A stretch of 64,000 nt of DNA, from the NCBI RefSeq assembly GCF_014636635.1, contig NZ_BMEO01000004.1, positions 124,001 through 188,000 on the forward strand. Direction: 5' to 3'. The notes below the pieces were generated by a model. It worked only from the letters and a program-made list of their open reading frames with translations, had not been told where the DNA came from and ran no database searches. Position numbers and translations under genes: made by a program. Numbering within the stretch: position 1 is the first letter of the stretch; every line of letters begins with the position of its first letter. Shown piece after piece: positions 17,084 to 25,789 of this stretch. This DNA comes from Marinicella pacifica (GTDB lineage Bacteria; Pseudomonadota; Gammaproteobacteria; Xanthomonadales; Marinicellaceae).

Positions 17084-17581
17084 ATGAAAAAATTCATCAG
17101 CATTACCTTAATCGCTTGGTCCATGTTAGCAACAAGCCAAGTATCAGAGTTTTCCATTAACATTGATATTCCTAAAATTAATGTTTCTGAATACCACGCA
17201 CCTTATATTGCCACTTGGATTGAAAATGACCAAGGTAAAACTGTTATTGCCACCAGCTTGTGGTATGACCAACAAGAAAAATGGTTAAAGGATATTCGTC
17301 AATGGTGGCGCCGTACCGGTCGCAATCAAAGCCCCCCTTATGATGGCGTTACCGGCGCCACCCGACGTCCCGGTATGCATAAACTGGTTTTACAAGCGGC
17401 AGAAATTGAACAACAGCTACTAGCCGGAAATTACAAACTAATGATTGAGGCGTCTCGCGAAGTGGGTGGACGTGAAGTTTTATCACTGCCTTTTACCTGG
17501 CCGGTCAAAACCACTCTCACTGTCTCAGCCCAGGGCGAGCATGAGCTGGGCAAAGTCACCTTAACTATTTCAAACCCTTAA
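17084..17581 (+). CDS. DUF2271 secreted protein
   Basis: The start is placed at ATG 17084 (MKKFISITLIAWSMLATSQVS), 8 bp after the previous stop, giving 165 residues with a signal peptide of about 19-21 residues; a longer reading would overlap the upstream gene. The mature part matches DUF2271: NVSEYHAPYIATWIENDQGKTVIATSLWYDQQEKWLKDIRQWWRRTGRNQSPPYDGVTGATRRPG and later LMIEASREVGGREVLSLPFTWP. Function is unknown, but it is consistently found with PepSY, DUF4198 and ApbE proteins and is predicted to be periplasmic. The motif VTGATRRPG resembles flavinylation-target motifs only loosely (D-G-V-T-G-A-T); see findings. Confidence 0.88.
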   Translation: MKKFISITLIAWSMLATSQVSEFSINIDIPKINVSEYHAPYIATWIENDQGKTVIATSLWYDQQEKWLKDIRQWWRRTGRNQSPPYDGVTGATRRPGMHKLVLQAAEIEQQLLAGNYKLMIEASREVGGREVLSLPFTWPVKTTLTVSAQGEHELGKVTLTISNP

Positions 17582-17599
17582 CATCATCGGAGCTATTCA

Positions 17600-18427
17600 A
17601 TGACACGACTTCAAATAAAAACCTTATCACTTATTATTCTATTCGGCTTTCACTTACCAGCCGACGCCCATAAACGCTGGATCTTTCCCGGCCAATTTAC
17701 CTTATCTGAAACACAATGGGTCAGCTTTGATGCCAGTGTATCCAATAATATTTTTTTTGCCGATCGACCCTGGCCTTTAGCCGCGGTTCAAGCCTTTGAT
17801 CCGGAAGGTCAAGTTATCGATATCGAAAACAAATTAGAAGGCCATAGACGGAGCGTTTTTGATGTTCATCTGCAACAAAAAGGCACATATAAAATTAATC
17901 ATAAGTCGCAAAACTATATGGCATTTTACGAGATAGAAGAGGACGGTGAAAAGCAACGTAAACGTGAAAGAGGCCAAACGTTGGATGAACTCAAAAGTAA
18001 AATACCTGCTGATGCGATTGCACCAAGCTATTCATTTAACAACAGCCGATTAGAAACCTATGTCACAGTGGGCGCCCCCACTGACCAGGTTTTTTCTCTC
18101 GATGGCAATGGCATCGAATTTAAACCAGTTACCCACCCGAACGACCTATATGCGGGTGAAACAGCCACTTTTCAGTTTTATCTGGACGGAAAACCAGCTT
18201 CAGACATTGAAGTTTCCTTAGTTTGGTCCGGAACCCGCTATCGCAATCAAGAACAGGCACAAACCTACACAACTGACAAACAAGGCAACATCATGGTTGA
18301 ATTAAGCCAAAGTGGGCCTTTTTTAATTGAAATTGAACACCGCATTAAGTTACCAGAAAATGATATGTCAGGATTACAATCTAAATCAAATAGTTTTTTT
18401 GGCAGCTTTGAAGTTTTACCTCAGTAA
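17600..18427 (+). CDS. DUF4198 periplasmic protein, likely metal-uptake accessory
   Basis: A 275-residue protein with a signal peptide ending PADA|HKRW near residue 23. DUF4198 hallmarks are the mature start HKRWIFPGQFTLSETQWVSFDASVSNNIFFADRPWPL, with its conserved histidine and tryptophans, and the C-terminal Ig-like module (GETATFQFYLDGKPASDIEVSLVW... TTDKQGNIMVELSQSGPFLIE). Family members are linked to nickel, cobalt or iron uptake next to TonB receptors; biochemical role unproven. It lies 18 bp after DUF2271 with GGAGC before its ATG, closes the Fur-linked run, and is followed by a terminator and then the TonB receptor. Confidence 0.87.
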   Translation: MTRLQIKTLSLIILFGFHLPADAHKRWIFPGQFTLSETQWVSFDASVSNNIFFADRPWPLAAVQAFDPEGQVIDIENKLEGHRRSVFDVHLQQKGTYKINHKSQNYMAFYEIEEDGEKQRKRERGQTLDELKSKIPADAIAPSYSFNNSRLETYVTVGAPTDQVFSLDGNGIEFKPVTHPNDLYAGETATFQFYLDGKPASDIEVSLVWSGTRYRNQEQAQTYTTDKQGNIMVELSQSGPFLIEIEHRIKLPENDMSGLQSKSNSFFGSFEVLPQ

Positions 18428-18449
18428 ATTCTTTTAGAGAAAATTATTT

Positions 18450-18485
18450 AACAACCATCCTAAACTTGGGGTGGTTGTTTTTTCT
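18450..18485 (+). terminator. Rho-independent terminator after DUF4198
   Basis: AACAACCATCC (18450-18460), a 7-nt loop, and GGGGTGGTTGTT (18468-18479) form a stem closed by AACAACCA/TGGTTGTT, followed directly by TTTTTTC. It lies 23 bp beyond the DUF4198 stop and separates that run from the TonB receptor, which must therefore have its own promoter. Confidence 0.85.
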
Positions 18486-18553
18486 CCACATATAATAAAA
18501 TCGATTGATTTAATCGAAACATACTTAAATAAGTGAAATTCACTATTGTATTT

Positions 18554-18572
18554 GATAACCATTATCATTAAG
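18554..18572 (+). promoter_or_regulatory. Fur box upstream of the TonB receptor
   Basis: GATAACCATTATCATTAAG matches about 14 of 19 positions of the Fur consensus GATAATGATAATCATTATC. It lies 34 bp before the receptor's ATG, within the expected promoter zone. It supports iron-responsive control. Confidence 0.7.
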
Positions 18573-18606
18573 ATTCGCATCTTTAACAATAAACAAAGAA
18601 TTTTTC

Positions 18607-20925
18607 ATGCGATACCTGCCTATACTAACCTTAGTAGCAACAACATTAACGAGCCCAGTGATTTACGCTGACGATGATCAAGCTGAACACATGGATACCA
18701 TTGTGGTTACGGCCAGTGGCTATGAACAGAAGTTAATCGACGCACCGGCCAGTGTTACGGTTGTTACACGCGAAGAGCTTCAACAAAAGCCGTTCACCAG
18801 CTTAGCTGATGCCTTACGTGACATTGAAGGCATTGATATCGGCAGCGGACAAGATAAAACCGGTAATATCAGCATCACCATGCGTGGCCTGCCCAGTGAC
18901 TATACTTTAGTACTTATTAACGGTATACGACAAAGTGATGTCGGTGACATTGGCCCCAACAACTTTGGCAATAACCAATTTATGTATATGCCACCATTGG
19001 AAGCCGTTGACCGCATTGAAGTGGTTCGTGGCCCTATGTCAACGTTATACGGTGCAGACGCCATCGGTGGCGTCATCAATATTATCACCCGTAAAAACTT
19101 AGAGTCCATTACGGGTGGCATCACAGCCAGTTATGGTGTTCAAGAGGACAATCAATATGGCGATGATGGTAAATTTGATGTGTTTTTAACCGGCCCCACA
19201 GGTATTGAAAATCTTAGCTTTTCACTTAGAGCCGGCATTTATGACCGTGAAAACTCTGAGCCGGGTTACAGCCAGGCATTGCCATTACCCGATGGCAGCA
19301 CTTGGTATGATGACGGTAGTTTTGGCGACAAAAAAATTGTTGCTGCCACCAACTGGAACAGTGGGTTTGCGCTTAACTATCAATTAAATGAAGTCCATGA
19401 ATTATCCTTCGACTACGATATTTCAAAACAAAAATACAATAATACAGAAGGTCAATCAGGCACCTTAGACAGTCCGCTTAGTCTTTGGCGGCTTCGGGGT
19501 GATGTTGTTAATCCTCGGGTTGGTTACGCACCTTATTTAAGGTTCGAGCGTGAACAATCTGTATTAGCCCATGTCGCAAATTTCGAATCAGGTACATGGA
19601 CCACCCAATTGACAAAAAGCAGAAGCGAAAACTTGGGGCGATCTCTGCCTTTAACCGTTGAGGAACGATTACAAGTCCAAGCCATTTGGGACCAAGCTGT
19701 CATCGATCAAGGCACATCCACACCCGAGTTGACAGATGACATTTATGCCCAACTAGATAATCAATTTCTACCAAGACCTCAACGTAATTTGAAGCTGGAC
19801 AATACCCTCTTAAATAGTCGCTATGAGTCCAGTTGGAATAATCACTATTTCATTGTCGGCGGACAATATTTTGATGCCGATATGGAAGATGGGTCTTTCG
19901 GTTTTTATGGTACCGGATTTAATCCTGGCACCATTCAAAACCATCGTCAGTGGGCCTTATTTGCAGAAGACAGTTGGGATTTTTCAGCGGCCAATACCTT
20001 AACTTATGGTGCACGATATGATCACCATAATATATTTGGTAGTCAAGTCAGTCCAAGACTCTATCTAAATACAAACACGGAAAGTGCTTGGACATTCAAA
20101 GGCGGCATCAGTACCGGCTATAAAACTCCTGAACCGAATCAATTATATCCTGGCATTGTAGGATTTGGCGGGCAAGGAACTATTCCATTTGTCGGCACCC
20201 CAAGCCTACAACCTGAAACAAGCATAAATTATGAAATCGCTGCCTACTACAAAGGAGATGGTATTTTCAGTGGTAATGCCACGGTCTTTTATAATGATTT
20301 CAAAGATAAAATAATACGCCAAGATAATCTACCAAACTGTGAGACAGTCGGCACCGATACTGCTTGTGTTGATGTCGGGCCGGGTTGGTCGGATTTGGGC
20401 ATAACTAGTTTCAGTCAAAGTGCCAATGTTGACGAATCAAGAACCCAAGGCATAGAATTGGACACGCGATTCCAGTTTAATGATCGTTGGTCTTTAAAAG
20501 CCAACTACACCTATACAGACAGTGAAGTGTTAAGTGGTAGCGACCAAGGTTTACCACTTGTTAATACGCCCGAACATATGTTTAATGCCACCTTAAACTG
20601 GCGTTGGAGTGATTTGTTGAGCTTAGCCTTAGTCAGCGAAGTACGAAGTAAACGTTTTAGAGGGGTCGCCAATATATCAGGACCACAAGGCCCCGAAGCC
20701 AAAACTTTATACTACAAAGACTACCAATTATTCCACTTAGCGGCCACCTATGCGCTAAGCTCATCACTCAGTGTAACTGCACGAATTAATAATTTATTGG
20801 ATGATGACTTGTCAGGCAGAACATGTTTGCTGGCGGCCAGTGAACTTGAATATGAGTGCACCAGCGATTACAACACCACGCAAAAAGCTCGCAATTTGTG
20901 GGTCTCATTAAGTTACCAATTTTAA
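18607..20925 (+). CDS. Fur-linked TonB-dependent receptor (FepA/CirA-like)
   Basis: A 772-residue outer-membrane receptor. Signal peptide to about residue 21 (SPVIYA|DDD), TonB box DTIVVTAS (about 30-37), plug domain (APASVTVVTREELQQKPFTSLADALRDIEGIDI... MRGLPSDYTLVLINGIRQ... VDRIEVVRGPMSTLYGADAIGGVINIITRKN) and a barrel ending in a terminal phenylalanine (VSLSYQF). The plug is typical of catecholate-siderophore or colicin-type receptors. With a Fur box just upstream and the PepSY/DUF2271/DUF4198/ApbE neighbours, an iron-chelate substrate is likely; the exact ligand is not readable. An internal cysteine pair (CETVGTDTAC) probably lies in an outer loop. It ends at a terminator-like hairpin. 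Confidence 0.92.
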   Translation: MRYLPILTLVATTLTSPVIYADDDQAEHMDTIVVTASGYEQKLIDAPASVTVVTREELQQKPFTSLADALRDIEGIDIGSGQDKTGNISITMRGLPSDYTLVLINGIRQSDVGDIGPNNFGNNQFMYMPPLEAVDRIEVVRGPMSTLYGADAIGGVINIITRKNLESITGGITASYGVQEDNQYGDDGKFDVFLTGPTGIENLSFSLRAGIYDRENSEPGYSQALPLPDGSTWYDDGSFGDKKIVAATNWNSGFALNYQLNEVHELSFDYDISKQKYNNTEGQSGTLDSPLSLWRLRGDVVNPRVGYAPYLRFEREQSVLAHVANFESGTWTTQLTKSRSENLGRSLPLTVEERLQVQAIWDQAVIDQGTSTPELTDDIYAQLDNQFLPRPQRNLKLDNTLLNSRYESSWNNHYFIVGGQYFDADMEDGSFGFYGTGFNPGTIQNHRQWALFAEDSWDFSAANTLTYGARYDHHNIFGSQVSPRLYLNTNTESAWTFKGGISTGYKTPEPNQLYPGIVGFGGQGTIPFVGTPSLQPETSINYEIAAYYKGDGIFSGNATVFYNDFKDKIIRQDNLPNCETVGTDTACVDVGPGWSDLGITSFSQSANVDESRTQGIELDTRFQFNDRWSLKANYTYTDSEVLSGSDQGLPLVNTPEHMFNATLNWRWSDLLSLALVSEVRSKRFRGVANISGPQGPEAKTLYYKDYQLFHLAATYALSSSLSVTARINNLLDDDLSGRTCLLAASELEYECTSDYNTTQKARNLWVSLSYQF

Positions 20926-20932
20926 AGTCTAT

Positions 20933-20967
20933 TGGGGTTGCCTATATTGCATAAGTAACCCCATTTT
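20933..20967 (+). terminator. Terminator after the iron TonB receptor
   Basis: TGGGGTT (20933-20939) pairs with AACCCCA (20957-20963) around a 17-nt loop and is followed by TTTTATA. It lies 8 bp past the receptor's stop and just before the convergent hemolysin-III-like gene. The stem is short, so efficiency is uncertain. Confidence 0.6.
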
Positions 20968-20971
20968 ATAA

Positions 20972-21634
20972 TCAGTGAATGATGTACCCATAAACCACCA
21001 TAAAATGACTAAAACTACCGAACAAGACGAAGAAATGGAAAATGGCGTGGTTATAAGGAATGACTTTGATGGCGTATAATATAGCGCCCACCGTGTAAGA
21101 AATACCACCGGCTATCAGCCAGTAAATACCGGCTTCAGGTAATGCCGCTGCCAAGGGTTTAATGGCGAACATAATCAACCATCCCATGGCCACATACATT
21201 AACGTTGAGACCACGGTAAAGCGGCCGGTAAAAAACAACTTGAGAATAATTCCGACGAAGGCAATCCCCCAGGTCACACCGAACAAAGTCCAACCCAATG
21301 AGCCGCGTAAGGTGGTGAGCATAAACGGCGTATAGGTGCCGGCAATCAGAATATAAATGGCGGCATGGTCCACCACCCGCCAGCGGATACGGCGCGCGGG
21401 TGTTTGGGTCATGTGATAAATGGTTGAAGCAGCGTAAAGCAGCATCAAACTGATACCAAACACCGCAAAACTCACCACATGCCAAAGGGTTCCCAAAGTC
21501 AATGCCCGCATCAGTAACAACACCAAACCCACACTGCTCAGTAACAGACCCAGGGCATGGCTGCCAATATTGAGCCGTTCTTCGCAGCGGGGGTAGAATT
21601 TAACGTTGGGTGCTGCCGGATTCAGTGGCATCAA
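20972..21634 (-). CDS. Hemolysin III / PAQR-family membrane protein
   Basis: A 220-residue seven-helix protein of the HlyIII/YqfA group, related to adiponectin receptors. Family metal-site residues are present: the early ERLNIGSHALGLLLSSVG with His, STIYHM with Ser and His, the Asp in VVDHAAIYILIAGTYTPF, and the late NHAIFHFFVLFGSFSHFMVVYGYI with paired histidines. Members are thought to be membrane hydrolases or to affect lipid homeostasis; haemolytic activity is not implied. Its start overlaps the purD stop by 4 nt, so it is probably translated from the purHD message. Confidence 0.92.
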   Translation of the reverse strand: MMPLNPAAPNVKFYPRCEERLNIGSHALGLLLSSVGLVLLLMRALTLGTLWHVVSFAVFGISLMLLYAASTIYHMTQTPARRIRWRVVDHAAIYILIAGTYTPFMLTTLRGSLGWTLFGVTWGIAFVGIILKLFFTGRFTVVSTLMYVAMGWLIMFAIKPLAAALPEAGIYWLIAGGISYTVGAILYAIKVIPYNHAIFHFFVLFGSFSHFMVVYGYIIH

Positions 21635-22908
21635 TCTAACAGCGCCCGATGGCCGATGTCTGAGCGGTAATAAACACCATCCCAGGAAATCGCTTTGACG
21701 GCGGCATAGGCATTTTGTTGTGCCTGATTCAAATCGTCACCCAACGCACAAACACACAAAACCCGTCCACCTGAAGTCACCAGCTGGCCATCTTTGACAT
21801 CGGTGCCGGCATGGAATACTTTGGTATCCGGTTGATTAATCGGCAACCCCTTAATAACTGCACCTTTGGCATACCTGTGCGGATAACCGCCGGCCGCCAT
21901 CACCACACCCAAAGCCGGTCGCTTGTCCCATTGGATTTGATATTGTGACAATTCACCGTTCACAGCCGCCAGGCATAATTGATCCAAATCACTTTTCAGG
22001 CGCATCATTATCGGCTGGGTTTCGGGATCACCGAGGCGTACATTGAACTCCAGCACTTTAATTTCACCGTCTTGAATCATGACACCGGCGTATAAAAATC
22101 CGACAAAAGCTTCGGTTTCAGCGATGCCTTTTAAGGTCGGCTTAATCACTTGCTCGATGATTTTCTGCTCAATCTCAGGGCTTACCACCGGTGCCGGTGT
22201 GTAAGCGCCCATACCGCCTGTGTTGGGCCCTTGATCACCGTCATCACGGGTCTTGTGGTCCTGAGAGGTGACCAGTGGAATAAAGGTTTTACCGTCACTG
22301 ATGACCATATAGGACGCTTCTTCGCCCTGTAAAAAATCTTCTACCACAATGCAGTGTCCGGCTTCACCGAAGGTATTACCGCTGAGCATGTCCGTGGCCA
22401 CCACTTCGGCCTGTGTGCGGTCACCAACAACCACAACACCTTTTCCGGCCGCCAGCCCATCAGCTTTAATCACCTGTGGGTAGTCACAATTTTGCAGATA
22501 AGCCAGCGCTTTATCTAAATCATGAAAAGTGGCATAAGCGGCGGTGGGTATATTGTGTTCCTGCATGAAGCGTTTACTGAAGGCCTTTGAACCTTCCAAC
22601 CGGGCGGCTGCGGCTTTAGGGCCAAAGCAGGCAATACCGGCTTCACTGAGCGCATCCACCAGACCGGCCACCAGGGGCTGTTCAGGACCGACCACCACCA
22701 GATCCACGGCCTGCAAACGACAAAAATTAATCACCGCATTAAAGTCCGCAGTGTCAATCACCACATTGTGCAACTTTTTTTCTTCAGCGGTACCGGCATT
22801 ACCGGGCGCCACCAGTACACTTTCAACTGTGCTCGATTGAGCCATGCGCCAGGCAATGGCGTGTTCGCGCCCGCCTGATCCGATGACAAGAATTGTTTTT
22901 TTCGTCAT
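21631..22908 (-). CDS. purD: Phosphoribosylamine-glycine ligase
   Basis: It joins glycine to 5-phosphoribosylamine with ATP, the second step of purine synthesis. The 425-residue length is normal. Visible blocks: VLVIGSGGREHAIAWR at the N-terminus, VGPEQPLVAGLVDALSEAGIACFGP, the ATP-grasp KADGLAAGKGVVV, DHKTRDDGDQGPNTGGMGAYTP, and the metal-binding LEFNVRLGDPETQ. It is 11 bp downstream of purH and overlaps the HlyIII-like gene by 4 nt. Confidence 0.98.
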   Translation of the reverse strand: MTKKTILVIGSGGREHAIAWRMAQSSTVESVLVAPGNAGTAEEKKLHNVVIDTADFNAVINFCRLQAVDLVVVGPEQPLVAGLVDALSEAGIACFGPKAAAARLEGSKAFSKRFMQEHNIPTAAYATFHDLDKALAYLQNCDYPQVIKADGLAAGKGVVVVGDRTQAEVVATDMLSGNTFGEAGHCIVVEDFLQGEEASYMVISDGKTFIPLVTSQDHKTRDDGDQGPNTGGMGAYTPAPVVSPEIEQKIIEQVIKPTLKGIAETEAFVGFLYAGVMIQDGEIKVLEFNVRLGDPETQPIMMRLKSDLDQLCLAAVNGELSQYQIQWDKRPALGVVMAAGGYPHRYAKGAVIKGLPINQPDTKVFHAGTDVKDGQLVTSGGRVLCVCALGDDLNQAQQNAYAAVKAISWDGVYYRSDIGHRALLD

Positions 22909-22919
22909 TACAAAAACCT

Positions 22920-24512
22920 TTAGTGATTAAAATGTCGCATATCTGTGAACACCATGGCCATGTTGTGCTCATTGGCCGCGGCGATGGTTTCGGGATCTTT
23001 TTTGGAACCACCGGGTTGAATAATGGCGGTGATACCCACCTGAGCGGCGGCATCAATGCCGTCACGAAACGGGAAAAAAGCATCCGAAGCCATCACCGAA
23101 CCGGCCACTTTTAAATCCGCATCTTCGGCTTTCATGTTGGCAATACGTGCGGACACCACACGGCTCATCTGACCGGCACCGATACCGATGGTCTGCCCGT
23201 CTTTGGCATACACGATGGCATTGGATTTTACCCACTTAGCCACTTTCCAGGCAAAGGCCAGATCTCGCAACTCTTCTTCTGTGGGCGTTCGTTTGGTCAC
23301 CACCTTAACCGCTTTCATGTCGATCATGGCAATATCGGCATCTTGTACCAACAGACCACCGCTTACCCGTTTAAAGTTCTGCCAGGGTTTGGGTTTTTCA
23401 GGCAAATCACCGCTGCACAAAATCCGCATGCGTTTTTTCTGCGCAAAAACCGCCAAGGCTTCGGGTGTGATTTTCGGGGCAATCAACACTTCGGCAAACT
23501 GCTTGGATAAAATAAGCTCCGCAGTTTTCTCGGTCACCGTATCATTAAAAGCCAGTACACCGCCAAAAGCCGACGTCGGATCGGTGGCATAAGCTTTTAA
23601 ATAAGCCAGTTCAATGTCCGACTCCACCGCCACGCCACAGGGGTTGGCGTGTTTAACAATCACACAAGCCGGCTCCGGTCCGATCTCTTTGAGACAGGAT
23701 AAAGCGGCATCGGCGTCATTGATATTGTTATAAGACAGGGCAATACCCTGAACCTGCCAGGTGGCACCTATACTGCCGGCCGGTGGGTTTTTGTCAATAT
23801 AAAAAGCCGCCTGTTGGTGGGGGTTTTCACCATAACGCAGTTCGCTGCGGTGAATAAACTGCTGCGACAAATATTCGGGAAAATCCAGTTCTTCCGGGGT
23901 GCCGCTTTTGGCTGTCAGGTAATTGGCAATTAAGCCGTCATAACGCGCGGTCAGGGCAAATGCTTTTCCGGCCAGGTTAAATCGGGTGTCATCTGAAATC
24001 CCTTTGTAGGTTTTATTTTCCTCTAAAACCATTTCATAATCATCAGGATCAACCACCACTGTTACCCGTTTGTGGTTTTTGGCAGCCGCCCGAATCATCG
24101 CCGGACCGCCGATATCAATGTTTTCAATCACTTCTGCCAGGGTCACATCAGGCTTTTGAGTGGTGGCCTCAAAGGGATATAAATTCACCACCAATAAATC
24201 GATGGTCTTGATACCGTGTGCCTCCATCACTTCACTGTCATTGTCATCCTCATTAAGACGCCCAAGCAAACCGCCATGGACTTTGGGGTGCAGGGTTTTG
24301 ATGCGGCCATCCATCATTTCAGGAAATCCGGTGTAATCACTGATGTCCGTCACTGTTATGCCCGCTTCTTTTAAGACCCGGGCGGTTCCGCCGGTGGACA
24401 GGATTTCGACCCCGGCCCGCACCAGGCCCTTGGCCAAATACTCAACACGGTTTTTGTCGGTAACACTGATAAGGGCACGTCTGATGGGAATGCGGCGATT
24501 GTCTTGATGCAT
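22920..24512 (-). CDS. purH: Bifunctional AICAR transformylase / IMP cyclohydrolase
   Basis: It performs the last two steps of purine synthesis, AICAR to FAICAR to IMP. The N-terminal MGS-like IMP cyclohydrolase domain opens with [20 protein letters not shown] and [14 protein letters not shown]. The C-terminal transformylase carries [27 protein letters not shown] and the catalytic-site [31 protein letters not shown]. The 530-residue length is standard. It follows fis in the conserved gammaproteobacterial order and seems to have a promoter of its own (24548-24553). Confidence 0.98.
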   Translation of the reverse strand: MHQDNRRIPIRRALISVTDKNRVEYLAKGLVRAGVEILSTGGTARVLKEAGITVTDISDYTGFPEMMDGRIKTLHPKVHGGLLGRLNEDDNDSEVMEAHGIKTIDLLVVNLYPFEATTQKPDVTLAEVIENIDIGGPAMIRAAAKNHKRVTVVVDPDDYEMVLEENKTYKGISDDTRFNLAGKAFALTARYDGLIANYLTAKSGTPEELDFPEYLSQQFIHRSELRYGENPHQQAAFYIDKNPPAGSIGATWQVQGIALSYNNINDADAALSCLKEIGPEPACVIVKHANPCGVAVESDIELAYLKAYATDPTSAFGGVLAFNDTVTEKTAELILSKQFAEVLIAPKITPEALAVFAQKKRMRILCSGDLPEKPKPWQNFKRVSGGLLVQDADIAMIDMKAVKVVTKRTPTEEELRDLAFAWKVAKWVKSNAIVYAKDGQTIGIGAGQMSRVVSARIANMKAEDADLKVAGSVMASDAFFPFRDGIDAAAQVGITAIIQPGGSKKDPETIAAANEHNMAMVFTDMRHFNH

Positions 24513-24547
24513 AGAAGTATGTGACTCAGAAAAATCAATGGGGCGGT

Positions 24548-24553
24548 ATTATA
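24548..24553 (-). promoter_or_regulatory. Candidate -10 element for purHD
   Basis: On the minus strand the sequence TATAAT lies 36 bp before the purH start codon, giving a leader of about 29 nt. No convincing -35 or PurR operator could be placed in the 92-bp fis-purH gap. Confidence 0.35.
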
Positions 24554-24604
24554 ACGCTTTTAAGCCCTCGATTCGCGGGGTGATATGAAAAATTTAAACC
24601 TGCA

Positions 24605-24841
24605 CTACTTGATTTTTAAATTTCTCATTTTTGTTCGCAGTGTGGTGCGGGTGATGCCGAGCGTGGCCGCGGTTTTAGAACGGTTGCCTTTATGCCATTC
24701 AAGTACCGCTTTTATCATGCCACGCTCAGTTTCGGCCAGCACCAGTTCATACAAACCATCGGTGTCATGTCCGCTTAAAGATTCAAGGTATTCACATACT
24801 GCTTTGTATGTACAGTGTTTCTGGCTGTGGTGATCGTTCAT
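24605..24841 (-). CDS. fis: Fis-family nucleoid/regulatory protein
   Basis: A 78-residue protein with the Fis helix-turn-helix at the C-terminus (MIKAVLEWHKGNRSKTAATLGITRTTLRTKMRNLKI, residues about 42-78). It is a little shorter than E. coli Fis (98 residues). Fis bends DNA, activates rRNA promoters and organises the nucleoid. In most gammaproteobacteria it follows dusB; here the preceding gene is DUF3426, overlapping by 4 nt, and dusB is missing. Confidence 0.93.
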   Translation of the reverse strand: MNDHHSQKHCTYKAVCEYLESLSGHDTDGLYELVLAETERGMIKAVLEWHKGNRSKTAATLGITRTTLRTKMRNLKIK

Positions 24842-25722
24842 GGCTGACTAAACCCGATTTCAAAAGCCACCGCCTGTTCACCCGGGTTCTGAATTTCCAG
24901 CGTAACCGGCACCAATGTGTTGTGAATAAAACCCGCTTTTAAAATGTTTTTGGACAAATACTCTTCAGCCTTAAACCGACGCATGGCAACCACCTGACCC
25001 TCAAGATCTGACAAACGGATCGACAAAGCCGGGAAGCGCTTATCATCGGCTTCGGTGTTGATCATGGTGGCTGAAATAATCAGGGCATGATCCCGGCCCG
25101 GATGGCTGCGGATGTTGCGCGACACCAAAGACATGGCATTCAGGTCTATAGGACGGTTTTGCCGGGCACAAGTCAGTGATTCGCAAATTTTATCCGCCCA
25201 TTGACTTTCAGGTAACCGTAAACGGCCATTGGCCAGCGCCTGCTGCGCCTGCCAAATCAACACCACCAGCAACACCACGCTCATTATAACCCACCATTTT
25301 TGACCGGATGATCTATGGTTGACGGCATTGTGATAGGGAAGGTCTGCTTTTAAGGGTGGGTCATCGTCATCTAAAAATGAAAAACTGTCGCCATCAAGGC
25401 TTTCATCTGACGGCTCATCAGGCCGGTCGGGAACAATACCGCCGGATTCGGCTGTTTCCATGTCAGCGTCAGGTTCAGTTTCAGACTCATCATCCACTAA
25501 CGCGGCATCACTGTGGAAACTGCGGGTCAGCAAAGGCGGGGCATGACCGTCATCATGCAACAATAAATCTTCACCATCCAGTGGCTGTTCAGAAGTCAGG
25601 GTTTGCAGCGCATCAAACACGGTGCCACAAACATGGCAACGCACTTGTCCGCGTGCCAGTGTCAAATGTTCTGCGTCAATGATAAATACTTCGCCACATC
25701 CTCGACATTGTGTATAAAGCAT
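24838..25722 (-). CDS. Zinc-ribbon DUF3426 membrane protein
   Basis: A 294-residue protein. Residues 1-40 form a zinc ribbon with two CxxC pairs (QCRGCGEVF ... VRCHVCGTVF). An acidic, low-complexity stretch (about 60-125, rich in Asp/Glu) follows, then a single membrane helix (KWWVIMSVVLLVVLIWQAQQALA, about 143-165) and a periplasmic DUF3426 domain (RNIRSHPGRDHALIISATMINTEADDKRFPALSIRLSDLEGQVVAMRRFKAEEYL). The function is unknown. The gene commonly lies between prmA and dusB-fis in pseudomonads, so its position is conserved even though dusB is absent. Confidence 0.9.
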   Translation of the reverse strand: MLYTQCRGCGEVFIIDAEHLTLARGQVRCHVCGTVFDALQTLTSEQPLDGEDLLLHDDGHAPPLLTRSFHSDAALVDDESETEPDADMETAESGGIVPDRPDEPSDESLDGDSFSFLDDDDPPLKADLPYHNAVNHRSSGQKWWVIMSVVLLVVLIWQAQQALANGRLRLPESQWADKICESLTCARQNRPIDLNAMSLVSRNIRSHPGRDHALIISATMINTEADDKRFPALSIRLSDLEGQVVAMRRFKAEEYLSKNILKAGFIHNTLVPVTLEIQNPGEQAVAFEIGFSQP

Positions 25723-25789
25723 TAAGTGTTACCTGTGATTTTTTTGAAAAAAACGAAAGCTGCTGCGGTTGATCAAAAGCCTAAGGGCT

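Noticed and set aside
20972-21634. Hemolysin virulence factor
   Set aside because: The HlyIII/PAQR family is widespread in harmless bacteria; haemolysis is not a general property of it.
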